Assembly (NCBI RefSeq): GCF_003688855.1
Contig: NZ_REFW01000001.1
Coordinates: 1,054,001-1,118,000, forward strand
Source: Tessaracoccus antarcticus
Lineage (GTDB): Bacteria; Actinomycetota; Actinomycetes; Propionibacteriales; Propionibacteriaceae
Direction: 5' to 3'
Length of the DNA stretch: 64,000 nt
Part shown: in pieces, positions 25,222 to 33,777 of the stretch
Numbering within the stretch: position 1 is the stretch's first letter
Layout of the letters: every line of letters starts with the position of its first letter
Position numbers and translations under genes: made by a program
Notes under the pieces: generated by a model
What the model was told of the DNA's origin: nothing
The model's input: only the letters and a program-made list of their open reading frames with translations
The model's database searches: none

Positions 25222-26676
25222 ATGAACTCTCGATGTGCGGATAAGGTGGGGAGTAGATCTCCTTACGGTGTCCTATTATTGCAACTCTGGCTCACCTGGT
25301 TCATATTTGTTTTGATTCTGGGAATTCTTTGGGTGCCAGCACAGAGGTCGACTTGGGTCGAGGGTGTAGCGGTGGTTGTCCATGCCATGGTCGCGATCTA
25401 CATCCTTGCGCGACATCGCATTCGCAGTGTGGCGCTACTGTTGGTGGTCTCCTTGGTTATCCGGGTAGGCCTTGTGTTCTGGGATTTAAACCTGTCCCAT
25501 ATCGTCAGTTTGCCGAATAGCGGTCTGGACAGCGAAATGTTCTTCAATTACGCACGGGCGGTGGCGCAAGACCCTTCTCTCCTGAGCGTTGATATTCGCG
25601 GAGGAGCGTTCTCTAAACTTTTCGGCACCCTTTTCTGGGTCACTGGCCCGCTCCGGATATTCGGGCAATATACCAACGTGCTTTTCGGTATGAGTCTCGT
25701 GCTCGTTGTCGGTCTGATCACGGATTTGCTGCCGTTGGATCGGGAACAGACGGTCAAGGTGATGGCGGTAGTGGCCCTCCTCCCCAACTCGCTCATCTTG
25801 TCCTCCATCTTTTTGAGGGAAAGCGTGGTGGGGTTCCTCGTTGCCAGTTCAGCCTACTTTTTCGCCAGATGGTTTCAGAGTGGGCGAGGGACGTTCTTGA
25901 TATGGACGGCCGTTATGGTCCTCGTAGGGGCAACGTTTCATGCTGCGGTGATCGCAGTTGGCATCGGATACGTGTGTGTGTCGATCGTTTATCAGCCAAC
26001 CCGCAGATGTTTTGGGGTCAGTCTGCAAGGCCTGGCCTATTTGGCCATCGCGGCGGCCATGGTCCTAGCTGTCGTGGCCAAGAATCCTGACGTATTTCTA
26101 GGGAAGTTTGATGGTTATGGTTCGGAGGAGATTCTCTTCGGTGATGTGAACAGGCGGAGCGGCGGCTCGCAGTATCTGAGCGGATTGACCATCTCCTCCT
26201 ATCCGGAGCTTTTGCTATTTGGGCCCTTAAGGGCAGTTTATTTCCTTGGCGCCCCAATGCCATGGGATATAAGGGGTTTGGTGGATGCTGCAACTTTCCT
26301 GAGTGACTCGGTCCTCTATCTAGGAGCCCCCTTTCTCTTCCTCCGCAGGAGGAAGCTACTGGGCCGAAATGAACGGCTACTGGGGTACGCTTTAATGATC
26401 TCAATAGTGATTTCTAGTATTGTTTTTGGTGCAGGCGTCAGCAATGCAGGCACGGCCGCAAGACATAGATTCAAGCTCGCGGGGCTGTTCTTCGCCTTGA
26501 TTGCGCTTTCGAAAACCTCGAACAGCGATCCTGCCGCTCCGAGTCTGAAGCAAGTCAGCAGCAGTCTCCGGAAGCCGGCCCCGCTTTCGAGAAGCACCGC
26601 GACTCTTCGCATTTCGGAGCGTGGAGTTGCCGTTCAATCGCTGGAAGTGACAAGTCTTAGAAAGAGCAGACGGTAA
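25222..26676 (+). CDS. wzy: Multi-spanning membrane protein, probable polysaccharide polymerase (Wzy-like)
   Basis: A 484-residue hydrophobic protein with about ten to twelve predicted helices, beginning VLLLQLWLTWFIFVLILG, and a Ser/Arg-rich cytoplasmic tail of about 70 residues. A longer extracytoplasmic loop lies around SGLDSEMFFNYARAVAQ. No family signature is certain, because Wzy proteins are very divergent. The assignment rests on topology, position between a dehydrogenase and a glycosyltransferase, and on this being the only orphan polytopic protein in a cluster that otherwise has Wzx, Wzz and an initiating transferase. ATG 25222 is the first in frame; no strong ribosome site is visible. 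The stop overlaps the next start by 1 nt. Confidence 0.6.
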   Translation: MNSRCADKVGSRSPYGVLLLQLWLTWFIFVLILGILWVPAQRSTWVEGVAVVVHAMVAIYILARHRIRSVALLLVVSLVIRVGLVFWDLNLSHIVSLPNSGLDSEMFFNYARAVAQDPSLLSVDIRGGAFSKLFGTLFWVTGPLRIFGQYTNVLFGMSLVLVVGLITDLLPLDREQTVKVMAVVALLPNSLILSSIFLRESVVGFLVASSAYFFARWFQSGRGTFLIWTAVMVLVGATFHAAVIAVGIGYVCVSIVYQPTRRCFGVSLQGLAYLAIAAAMVLAVVAKNPDVFLGKFDGYGSEEILFGDVNRRSGGSQYLSGLTISSYPELLLFGPLRAVYFLGAPMPWDIRGLVDAATFLSDSVLYLGAPFLFLRRRKLLGRNERLLGYALMISIVISSIVFGAGVSNAGTAARHRFKLAGLFFALIALSKTSNSDPAAPSLKQVSSSLRKPAPLSRSTATLRISERGVAVQSLEVTSLRKSRR

Positions 26677-27797
26677 TGGTAGAGAAAGTGCGCGTGCTCC
26701 AAGTGATGGCGAGCCTAGACCGTGGCGGGGCGGAGGCCGTCGTGATGGATTGGCTTCGGCATGTCGACCCAAACAGGATCGCATTCGACTTCATTGTGAA
26801 CGACGGCGATGGACGTGGCGCGCACGAAGATGAGGTGGTTGCGCTCGGCGGGCGCGTGGTAAGGGCTCCAAGATTCAAAGGCTGGAATGTAATTGGCTAC
26901 GCGCTCTGGTGGTGGCGATGTTTCAAGGATCATCCTGAGTGGGACATCATTCACGCTCACCACACGGTGCCTGGGTTTGTTTACATTCCCATAGCCCGGA
27001 CACTGGGACGCAAAGTTATCGCACACAGCCACACCGCTGGCAGAGAACCAAGTCTCTCCGGCCTGATCAGGACGGCACTAAGATTGCCCCTGCGCTATTC
27101 AGCCGATCTTCTGTTGGGGTGCTCCCAAGCCGCGGCAACGTGGATGTTCGGTAACAAAGAAGTGCGGATCATTCGAAATGGAATCGGGCTGGACCGTTTT
27201 GCAGATGCCCGAAGCGCTCGTCAATCAACTAGGGCGATTCTGGGATTGCAAGAATCGATGGTGGTTGGCCACGTGGGTCGCTTCGCGACGCCGAAGAACC
27301 ACGAGCGCATTTTGCGAATTTTCGCGCGGATTTCAGCGCAAGAACCGTCAGCCCGTCTAGTGCTTGTTGGAGATGGAGAGCTTCGTGACGTAATTGAAAA
27401 GCGGGTCAACGAGTTGGGATTGGGAGACACTGTGCACCTGCTTGGTGTTCGCAAAGACGTTCCGGAACTGATTGCTGCTATGGATGTTTTACTGTTCCCT
27501 TCCCTTTACGAAGGGTTACCCGTCGCGGTCATTGAAGCGCAGGTGTCAAGTTTGCCCTGCGTTGTCGCTGACACTGTCACAAGCGAAGTTGCAGTCACGG
27601 AGGGGGTGACATTTATGAGACTTGCCGACACAGATGAAGAATGGGCTGACGCGGTGATGACTGCCTGGGTGTGCGGAAGCGAACGCCGTTCGAGGGTGGA
27701 TGAGTTGAGGGCCGCAGGATACGATTCAGTGGAGAGCGCGAATAGCATCCAGGAACTGTACCTTCGCCTCTCGTCGTCGTTGGGAAGGCGCGTATAG
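26676..27797 (+). CDS. GT4-family glycosyltransferase (EpsF-like)
   Basis: A 373-residue GT-B glycosyltransferase. The N-terminus VLQVMASLDRGGAEAVVMDWL has the glycine-rich acceptor-side loop of GT4 enzymes. Further on are HAHHTVPGFVYIPIARTLG, the donor-domain opening VVGHVGRFATPKNHERILR, VLVGDGELRD and the EX7E region FPSLYEGLPVAVIEAQ. The ATG overlaps the stop of the preceding membrane protein gene by 1 nt. It presumably adds one sugar of the repeat unit. Closest general resemblance is to EpsF-type enzymes of exopolysaccharide operons. The linkage is unknown. The following 287 nt contains no convincing gene. Confidence 0.88.
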   Translation: MVEKVRVLQVMASLDRGGAEAVVMDWLRHVDPNRIAFDFIVNDGDGRGAHEDEVVALGGRVVRAPRFKGWNVIGYALWWWRCFKDHPEWDIIHAHHTVPGFVYIPIARTLGRKVIAHSHTAGREPSLSGLIRTALRLPLRYSADLLLGCSQAAATWMFGNKEVRIIRNGIGLDRFADARSARQSTRAILGLQESMVVGHVGRFATPKNHERILRIFARISAQEPSARLVLVGDGELRDVIEKRVNELGLGDTVHLLGVRKDVPELIAAMDVLLFPSLYEGLPVAVIEAQVSSLPCVVADTVTSEVAVTEGVTFMRLADTDEEWADAVMTAWVCGSERRSRVDELRAAGYDSVESANSIQELYLRLSSSLGRRV

Positions 27798-28084
27798 CGA
27801 TTGGATGATAGGTGCTTTCTCTGATTTGTTGTTCGCATCTGTTTTCCTGGACTTTCGGGCAGAGCCTATTCGGCTCAGCTTTCGAGATTCAAACGTTCGG
27901 ACCGCATTGGTGGCGCAAGTTGTGAAGCGTGTCAACTTTGGTGTATTTGGACTAACGCGTTGCGACCCTCTCGACCGTTCCAATTGTGAGGAGTATGGGT
28001 CTATTTGATTCTAACGCTTAGTATTTCGAGTAGGGTTTTAGTAAAAACCATTTCAACCATGAGTTACAACAGAAAGATCCACAC

Positions 28085-29068
28085 GTGAAGAAAATAGTGC
28101 TTTTTGATCCTTCGTATGGGACACTCAACTTGGGTGACAACATCATAAATGACGCGCTAATGACCGAGCTTGCTCCGATTCTGCGAGGAAACTTTCTTGC
28201 GCGGTTCTCAACACACTCTCCCGTTCTTCATGGGCATCAAATGCTCCTTTCCAACGGTATGCGCGACTTTTGCCTTAAGGCGAATTTGAAGTTCCTGGGG
28301 GGGACCAATTTGATCAAGTCTACCCTGATCAGTAAAAAGCCAGGATGGAATATAAACCCAGTATCCGCTCCGTTGTATCGGGGCGCTGTTACGGTGGGTT
28401 GTGGTGTGGGTGGTTCTGGTCCAATAAGGGACCCCTACACTAAGTGGATATACCGGAGCGTCCTGTCGCCTAGCATTGTGCACTCCACGCGCGACCAACG
28501 GACTGCTGAGGTCCTTCAGGCTCTTGGGGTTCGAGCAGTCAACACTGGGTGCCCGACAACGTGGACTCTCACGGCAGAGCATTGCGCAAAGATTCCGCTT
28601 GCTCGTGCCCCGCGGGTGGTATTCACCGTGACCGATTATGCGCAGAATCGTGATCATGATCTCGCGATCTTGGATGCTTTGCGCGATATGTATGAAGAAA
28701 CGTTTGTGTGGATTCAAGGGTCCCGCGATTTTCAGTATCTGTCGGAACTCGACGTCCTTGATCGAGTCACGTTGATAGAGCCCAGCCTCAGTGCATATCG
28801 GGACTTCCTGGCGATGGAGGACGTCGACTACGTGGGGACCCGCTTGCATGCGGGGATTTTTGCAATGAGGCATGGACGCAGAGCGATCATCGTCGCTGTT
28901 GACCATCGCGCGCTAGACATGCAGGAGACCCACAACCTCAACGTGGTCCCTCGTGGAGACGTATCTGAGCTGCGGAGAATGGTGGAACAGGACGTGGTGA
29001 CTGATGTCAGAATTAATCGGGTGGCAATAGATGATTGGATGAAGCAATTTGTGAGTGTTGATGCTTAG
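28085..29068 (+). CDS. Polysaccharide pyruvyl transferase family protein
   Basis: A 327-residue protein with the family opening IVLFDPSYGTLNLGDNIINDAL (NxGD near residue 17), a middle segment TRDQRTAEVLQALGVRAVNTGCPTTW, and the late GTRLHAGIFAMRHGRRAIIV motif (about residue 257) typical of PF04230. Characterised members add ketal-linked pyruvate to surface sugars or act as WcaK-type transferases. The GTG start at 28085 is used because the motif begins within ten residues; the ribosome site is weak. It sits in the AT-richer part of the cluster. Pyruvylation of the capsule is inferred. Some members of this family have other functions. Confidence 0.8.
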   Translation: MKKIVLFDPSYGTLNLGDNIINDALMTELAPILRGNFLARFSTHSPVLHGHQMLLSNGMRDFCLKANLKFLGGTNLIKSTLISKKPGWNINPVSAPLYRGAVTVGCGVGGSGPIRDPYTKWIYRSVLSPSIVHSTRDQRTAEVLQALGVRAVNTGCPTTWTLTAEHCAKIPLARAPRVVFTVTDYAQNRDHDLAILDALRDMYEETFVWIQGSRDFQYLSELDVLDRVTLIEPSLSAYRDFLAMEDVDYVGTRLHAGIFAMRHGRRAIIVAVDHRALDMQETHNLNVVPRGDVSELRRMVEQDVVTDVRINRVAIDDWMKQFVSVDA

Positions 29069-29301
29069 TGGATGGCGTTGATGTGATGATTTGGGATATC
29101 TTCCCGTGACGTGCACCGTTCATAGGTTCTTTGATGTGGGTTCTGCACCTGTGAAATCTGGCCCTCCATGGTTGTGGCCTTCCGGTCGGCATGGCCAGTG
29201 GACGTCCACCTGCCGCCCCTGGATTAGGGCGGCGGGGGACTGTAAGAGGTTCGTCAGACTCAGCTCAATTGTATTGCTCGAATCAGCCGAGGAGTTGGTG
29301 A

Positions 29302-30729
29302 TTGCGGATGCCGCACCGCCAGTCGTTTAAATCTAATGTCCTTCACGCGATCATCTCCAATTTTTCGGTGGCTGTAGTGTCGGCGATGGCGACTTTGGTT
29401 ATTCCCAAGCTGGTGGGTGTTGAACAATACGGGTATTGGCAACTGTTTGTCTTCTATTCCTCATACGTGCTGCTGATCCAGTTCGGCGTGAGTGGGGGAG
29501 CTAACCTGCGTTACGCAGGGTTGGAGCGGTCGGAGATCGCGGCTCGGGCAGTGGGGTTACAGGCCCTGTTTCTGGTCGCGTTTGCAGCCTTGGTTTCTGT
29601 TTTGTTTCTTTGGTTGGCTCCTTCGCTGGCTTCCAGTCCAGAACGTGTTGGCGTGATTCGTTTGACGGCGCTGGTTGGTTTAGCAATCAATGTGCGCCAC
29701 TTTGTCTTGATGCAAATGCAGTCGGCTTCTGACTTCAAGGCCTACAGTCGTGTTGCCATCGGGGACAGGGTCCTGTTCGCCAGCGTCTTGACTGCGCTAC
29801 TTTTGCTAGGTGTGAGAGATTTCGTATGGTTTGCTTGGGTTGAGATTTTTGCTAAGGTATTGTCGCTCTTGGTTGCGGTAATTCTGACGCGGGATATCTT
29901 ATCCGTTGATTTTCGGGAATGGAAGTTGGCTTTCCGGGAGTTGTTGAAGAATGTGTACGTCGGGTCCAAGTTGAGTCTGGCAAGTACTTCAAACATGCTT
30001 ATTCTTGGGGTGTCTCGCTTCTTGATTGATCGAGTCTTTGGGGTTGCTGTATTCGGCGCCATCTCGCTGACATTGAATGTCACTACTCTTTTCATGGTCT
30101 TCGTTAATGCGGTGGGTCTTGTTCTGTTTCCTGCCCTGCGGCGCCTCGGGGCGGACCGCTTGCCGGGGCTCTATGGAGCTATTCGTATCCCCTTATCATC
30201 TTCACTCCTTGTAGTCTTAGCGTTTTCGTTCCCTATTGCCCATTTAATCAATTTGTGGCTCCCGCAGTTTGAGATTGGTACTCAGTACATCCCGCTTCTG
30301 TTGCCTATCATTGTTTTTGAGTCGCGGATGGGCCTCTTGGTGAATCAGTATCTCAAGACGTTGAGGCGGGAAAACCTTCTACTGGGGGTTAACCTCGCAG
30401 CTCTTGCGGTCAGCGTTTGTTTGAGCTTTGTCACTGTTTATCTATTGGAGGATTTGCATCTGGCTGTTGTGTCAATTGTTGTTGTACTTGGTTTGCGAGC
30501 TATTGTGGCCGAGGTCGCACTTGTAAGAATTCTGGGCATTTCCTTGCCGTCAGTCATGTGGGTGGAGATCGGACTGGTGGGGTGCGCCATCCTGATGCAC
30601 TCCACGCTCGATGGGGTGGTCGCAACCGGAGCGTTTGTTGTTCTCTTACTCGGCTATTTCGCCTTTTTCCGTAGGCCTATAGTTGCTAACTCGATGGAAC
30701 TGTTTCGAGTTCTGCGCCGGACAAAGTGA
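29302..30729 (+). CDS. wzx: Polysaccharide flippase (Wzx-like, MOP superfamily)
   Basis: A 475-residue polytopic membrane protein with about twelve to fourteen helices. The opening NVLHAIISNFSVAVVSAMAT and the VGVEQYGYWQLFVFYSSYVL segment are typical of Wzx/MOP exporters, which flip undecaprenyl-linked repeat units. TTG 29302 has GAGGAG 7 nt upstream and is better placed than ATG 29308, two codons later. It is the last gene of the polysaccharide cluster. Insertion-sequence remains begin within 40 nt of its stop, so the original 3' end of the cluster may have been lost. Confidence 0.82.
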   Translation: MRMPHRQSFKSNVLHAIISNFSVAVVSAMATLVIPKLVGVEQYGYWQLFVFYSSYVLLIQFGVSGGANLRYAGLERSEIAARAVGLQALFLVAFAALVSVLFLWLAPSLASSPERVGVIRLTALVGLAINVRHFVLMQMQSASDFKAYSRVAIGDRVLFASVLTALLLLGVRDFVWFAWVEIFAKVLSLLVAVILTRDILSVDFREWKLAFRELLKNVYVGSKLSLASTSNMLILGVSRFLIDRVFGVAVFGAISLTLNVTTLFMVFVNAVGLVLFPALRRLGADRLPGLYGAIRIPLSSSLLVVLAFSFPIAHLINLWLPQFEIGTQYIPLLLPIIVFESRMGLLVNQYLKTLRRENLLLGVNLAALAVSVCLSFVTVYLLEDLHLAVVSIVVVLGLRAIVAEVALVRILGISLPSVMWVEIGLVGCAILMHSTLDGVVATGAFVVLLLGYFAFFRRPIVANSMELFRVLRRTK

Positions 30730-30749
30730 GGTGGACACATGGGTGTTGT

Positions 30750-31271
30750 GTGGTCGGGGATCCGAATCTGTGTGAAGCTGTGCGGCTGGCCAACGAACAC
30801 CAGAGCGAGTACCCATCATTGGCCGCCGCGGCAGCGGCGGTGGCCAAGCAACTCGGCTTCGGGAAGGAAACCGTGTGTCGCTGCGTGATCCAGGACCAAC
30901 TCGATGCCGGGACCCGCGACGGTGCCACCACCCAGGAGAGCGAAGAGATCAACAGTTGAAGACGGAGAACCGACGGTTCAGGGAAGACGTGGCATTTTTG
31001 AATGCCGCAGCGTCTTTCTTCGTGGGGGAACTTGACCCCCGCTACCGCTGATGATGAGCTTCATCGACGCCATGAAAGGCGAAGGCCATGCGGTCGAGTC
31101 GATCTGTAGGGTCCTTCGTGAGCAGGCTGCTAGATCGCCGCGAGGACGTACCAGTCTTGGAAGAGCATCCGCCAACCGGTGACGGCGCGCACCATCTCCG
31201 ACGCCCACGTCACCAACAAAGTCCGCAACCTGGCTTGGAACGTCGACCACCACGGCCAGCGAAAGTTGACC
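30750..31271 (+). pseudogene. IS3-family transposase remnants (orfA and start of orfB)
   Basis: The frame ending at 30959 contains an OrfA-type helix-turn-helix region (VAKQLGFGKETVCRCV, then DAGTRDGATTQESEEI). A one-base shift there moves the typical leucine-zipper tail (LKTENRRFREDVAFLNAAASF) into another frame, ending near 31050. OrfB begins right after with MMSFIDAMKGEGHAVESICRVL, but is frameshifted again near 31130 and cut at about 31271 by the ISL3 element. The N-terminus of OrfA is also missing. It is therefore a dead element, probably used as a target by later insertions. Confidence 0.75.
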
Positions 31272-32700
31272 GGCTCTTCATAAAAGAGAGTGGAGCAGGG
31301 GCCTGAATCCTCCGCTGTCGAGGAGTGACCGGGCGGTGTAGTGGGTCAGGTTCCGGAAGCCGAGGGCGGTGCCTCGGAGGTGTTCGAGGCGGCCGTTGAT
31401 GGCCTCAGTAGGTCCATTGCTGGTGCCCGGATGGTCGAAGTAGGCCAGCACATCCACCCGTCTTCGGTTGAGAGTCCTGCCCAGCGTCGCTAACTCCGGC
31501 AACGCTGCGGGAACCCCGGTCTTGAGTGAGTCGATGATCCGGGTCAGTTGCTGCTTACCGAGACCGCGGTCCTTACTCCGGTAGGCCGTGATGATGCTCT
31601 GGTAGACGCTCCACGTGACCTCGACCACGGCATGCGCGTCGGTGGCGAACACGGCTTCGAGTCGGTTCTTCTGCTTGTCCCGTAGCATCTCGTAGCCGCA
31701 ACGCAGGGTGGCGCGGATGCCGTAGAGCGGGTCTCCGGAGCGGCCGCGATGACCCATGGTGAGTTGCTGGATCCGCTGCCGTGTGTCGTCGAGGCGCTGC
31801 CCCGCGAGGGCGACAACGTGGAAGGGGTCCATCACTTCGACCGCGTCGGGTAGTTCTTCGACGGAGGCGGACTTGAATCCGGTGAACCCGTCCATGGCGA
31901 CCTGTTCGATGCCGTCGCGAAAGTCCTTGTCGCGGGCGGCCAGCCAGTCCTTGAATACCTTTTTCGACCTGCCTGGCATCATGTCGAGTAGGCGGGCTGG
32001 GCCGGTCTTGTTCCGTACTGGGGTGAGGTCGATGATCACGGTGACGTAGCGGTCCTTTCCGGTGACGTGTTGCCAGGCGTGCTCGTCGACGCCGATGACC
32101 TTGACACCGTCGAGGCGGGTGGGGTCGTTGATCAGCAAGTGTTGGCCGGCGGCCAAGACAGCGGTGTTGGCGGTATTCCAGGCCACGCCGAGTCCGGCGG
32201 CGATCCGCGAGATCGACATCCGGTCGATGACAAGGGACTTCAACGCCCACACCACAGCCTGCCGGGTCAGCTTCGAGCGGGCCTCAGCCGCGGCCCGGGT
32301 GTCTTGTCGCCACACACGCGAGCAGGACGGACAGCGGTAGCGCCGCACCTGAACCTCCAAGATGGTGGGCCACCACCCGTTGGGGACATGGGCCAACCGT
32401 CTGATCACGGTGTCGTGAAGGACGCCGACGTCGTCGCAGCCCGGGCAACAATTTCCCGGCGACAAGACGACACAGGTTAAGACAGAGTGACTCGGCAGGA
32501 CCTCTTGAGCAACGACGGTCAGATCGAGACGATCGAGGCGGCAGAACTGATCAAGGCAGGGTGGGGTAGCGTTTCGCACAAGGGCCCTCGGGTTGGCGAT
32601 TGGGACGTAAGACATCTCCATCTTCCCAACCCCTGGGCCCCCTCACATACCCGCCTCAACTCACAGCGTCGTGCTCTCCCCGCCGCCATTACGAGGAGCC
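31272..32700. mobile_element. ISL3-family insertion sequence
   Basis: The ends carry an imperfect inverted repeat: GGCTCTTCATAA at 31272 and, on the other strand, GGCTCCTCGTAA ending at 32700. The transposase gene fills the interior. The 8 bp outside each end do not match, so no target duplication is left; the element may have undergone flanking deletion or recombination. It separates IS3 remains on the left from IS30 remains on the right. Confidence 0.75.
31278..32621 (-). CDS. ISL3-family transposase
   Basis: A 447-residue transposase, full length for the family. The N-terminal zinc-binding region has paired cysteines (CCPGCDDV and YRCPSCSRVWRQDT). A helix-turn-helix follows (ISRIAAGLGVAWNTANTAV), then the DDE-type core with GVDEHAWQHVTGKDRYVTV, MDGFTGFKSASVEELPDAVEVMDPFHV and a late glutamate in SNGPTEAINGRLEHLRG. 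No internal stop or frameshift is seen, so the element could be active. The start is ATG at 32621 or the second ATG six bases later. A decayed second copy of its C-terminal part lies near 33520-33665. Confidence 0.92.
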   Translation of the reverse strand: MEMSYVPIANPRALVRNATPPCLDQFCRLDRLDLTVVAQEVLPSHSVLTCVVLSPGNCCPGCDDVGVLHDTVIRRLAHVPNGWWPTILEVQVRRYRCPSCSRVWRQDTRAAAEARSKLTRQAVVWALKSLVIDRMSISRIAAGLGVAWNTANTAVLAAGQHLLINDPTRLDGVKVIGVDEHAWQHVTGKDRYVTVIIDLTPVRNKTGPARLLDMMPGRSKKVFKDWLAARDKDFRDGIEQVAMDGFTGFKSASVEELPDAVEVMDPFHVVALAGQRLDDTRQRIQQLTMGHRGRSGDPLYGIRATLRCGYEMLRDKQKNRLEAVFATDAHAVVEVTWSVYQSIITAYRSKDRGLGKQQLTRIIDSLKTGVPAALPELATLGRTLNRRRVDVLAYFDHPGTSNGPTEAINGRLEHLRGTALGFRNLTHYTARSLLDSGGFRPLLHSLL

Positions 32701-32929
32701 AGGAAGCATAGATCCCCTTCAGATATAGGGCTCGTATCGGTGTTTGTTGCGCCGCCACGACCATGGCACCGGAAGCAGCGACATACTCCCGAAGCAGATC
32801 TGTCCGCGTGGCGCATCCACCCGGGCCATCATCTCGCCGCACTCATCTCCCGGGCGGCAGGGCGACAAATTAAGCCATACCCGCTGCCCGAGGGTGACCG
32901 GAAAGGCTACGCCAAACACCGATCCGGCC

Positions 32930-33402
32930 TCACCAAACAGCTTAAGGAGGACGACTTGATCACGGGTGGAGCGAACCGTTCCGCGATCGGGACGCTGGTG
33001 GAACGCACCAGCGGGTACACGGTACTCGTACGTTTGCCCCAGCATCACACCGCAGCCGCCACCGGTGGGGCAGTCACCGAGGCGATGGCCGCCGTCCCCT
33101 CCCGCCTGCGCCGAACACTCACATGGGATCAGGGCAAGGAGATGGCCAACCATGATCAGATCACGGCGGCAACAGGGCTGGCGATGTACTTCTGCGGTCC
33201 GCACTCACCGTGGCAGCGTGGTACGAAAGAGAACGGCAACGGCCTCGTTTCGCAGTACTTTCCGAAAAGCACAGATCTACGTCGACACTCGGCCCCTGAC
33301 CTCGCTGCCGTCCAAAATCATCTCAACAACCGCCCTCGCAAGTCGCTCTCGTGGACATCACCGGCCACGCAGTTCACTGTGCTTAAGTCAGCAGACAGAT
33401 AA
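32930..33402 (+). pseudogene. IS30-family transposase, 5'-truncated
   Basis: The C-terminal part of an IS30-type DDE transposase is recognisable: AIGTLVERTSGYTVLVRLP, AAVPSRLRRTLTWDQGKEM, FCGPHSPWQRGTKENGNGLV, LNNRPRKSLSW. The helix-turn-helix domains and the HWEGD motif that should precede are missing or degraded (the spot reads LKEDDLITGG). The open frame extends left to about 32671, but that part has no IS30 similarity. The truncated protein would lack DNA-binding function. Confidence 0.75.
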
Positions 33403-33517
33403 GCAACTGTTGCGTCGTTCCCATGAATCCGCCCCATCACCACCGCTCCAACCGGGGCCACTTCAGGCTCACACTCATCGCTCAGCCAAAATGGCAGCGT
33501 CGGCATTTGATCGCCCG

Positions 33518-33665
33518 AAGGGAATCATTGCTAGCGCCCGGATGGGCGAAGTAGGCCAGCAGGTGCTAGCGGTGACGCTTGAGGGTGCCACCCAAGATCC
33601 TCAGGTTTTTCAACCCATCACGCAGGCCTGGACTTGAGGGTGTTGGTAAGGCCGATCATGGTCTC
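33518..33665 (-). pseudogene. Scar of a second ISL3 transposase
   Basis: Nucleotides from about 33518 follow, with scattered differences, the segment of the intact ISL3 transposase gene beginning near 31410 (shared runs such as CGAAGTAGGCCAGCA). It encodes a degraded version of the VDVLAYFDHPGTSNGPTE region. The match fades toward 33665. The remaining 33403-33517 and 33666-33721 show nothing assignable. Confidence 0.6.
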
Positions 33666-33721
33666 CTTCACAATCAAACACGCTTGAATTTGCTCCGCCC
33701 CGGTCAACCTGCTGGTACAGG

Positions 33722-33757
33722 AACTGCGGCGCGCCCCATCAGGGACGCGCCGCAGTT
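33722..33757 (-). terminator. Terminator of the L,D-transpeptidase gene
   Basis: AACTGCGGCGCG and CGCGCCGCAGTT form a perfect 12-bp stem with a 12-nt loop, 20 nt beyond the stop of the reverse-strand gene. Confidence 0.75.
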
Positions 33758-33777
33758 TGCGTTGGTTCAGCTGTGAA

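Noticed and set aside
27805-28008. 67-codon open frame between a glycosyltransferase and the pyruvyl transferase gene
   Set aside because: No ribosome site, no domain, and codon use unlike the neighbours.
31264-32708. Target-site duplication for the ISL3 element
   Set aside because: The 8-bp flanks (AGTTGACC and AGGAAGCA) do not match.
32519-32842. Reverse frame containing IRALYLKGIY, which loosely recalls an IS30 N-terminal segment
   Set aside because: The match is about ten residues, in the wrong strand relative to the IS30 remnant, and crosses the ISL3 terminus.
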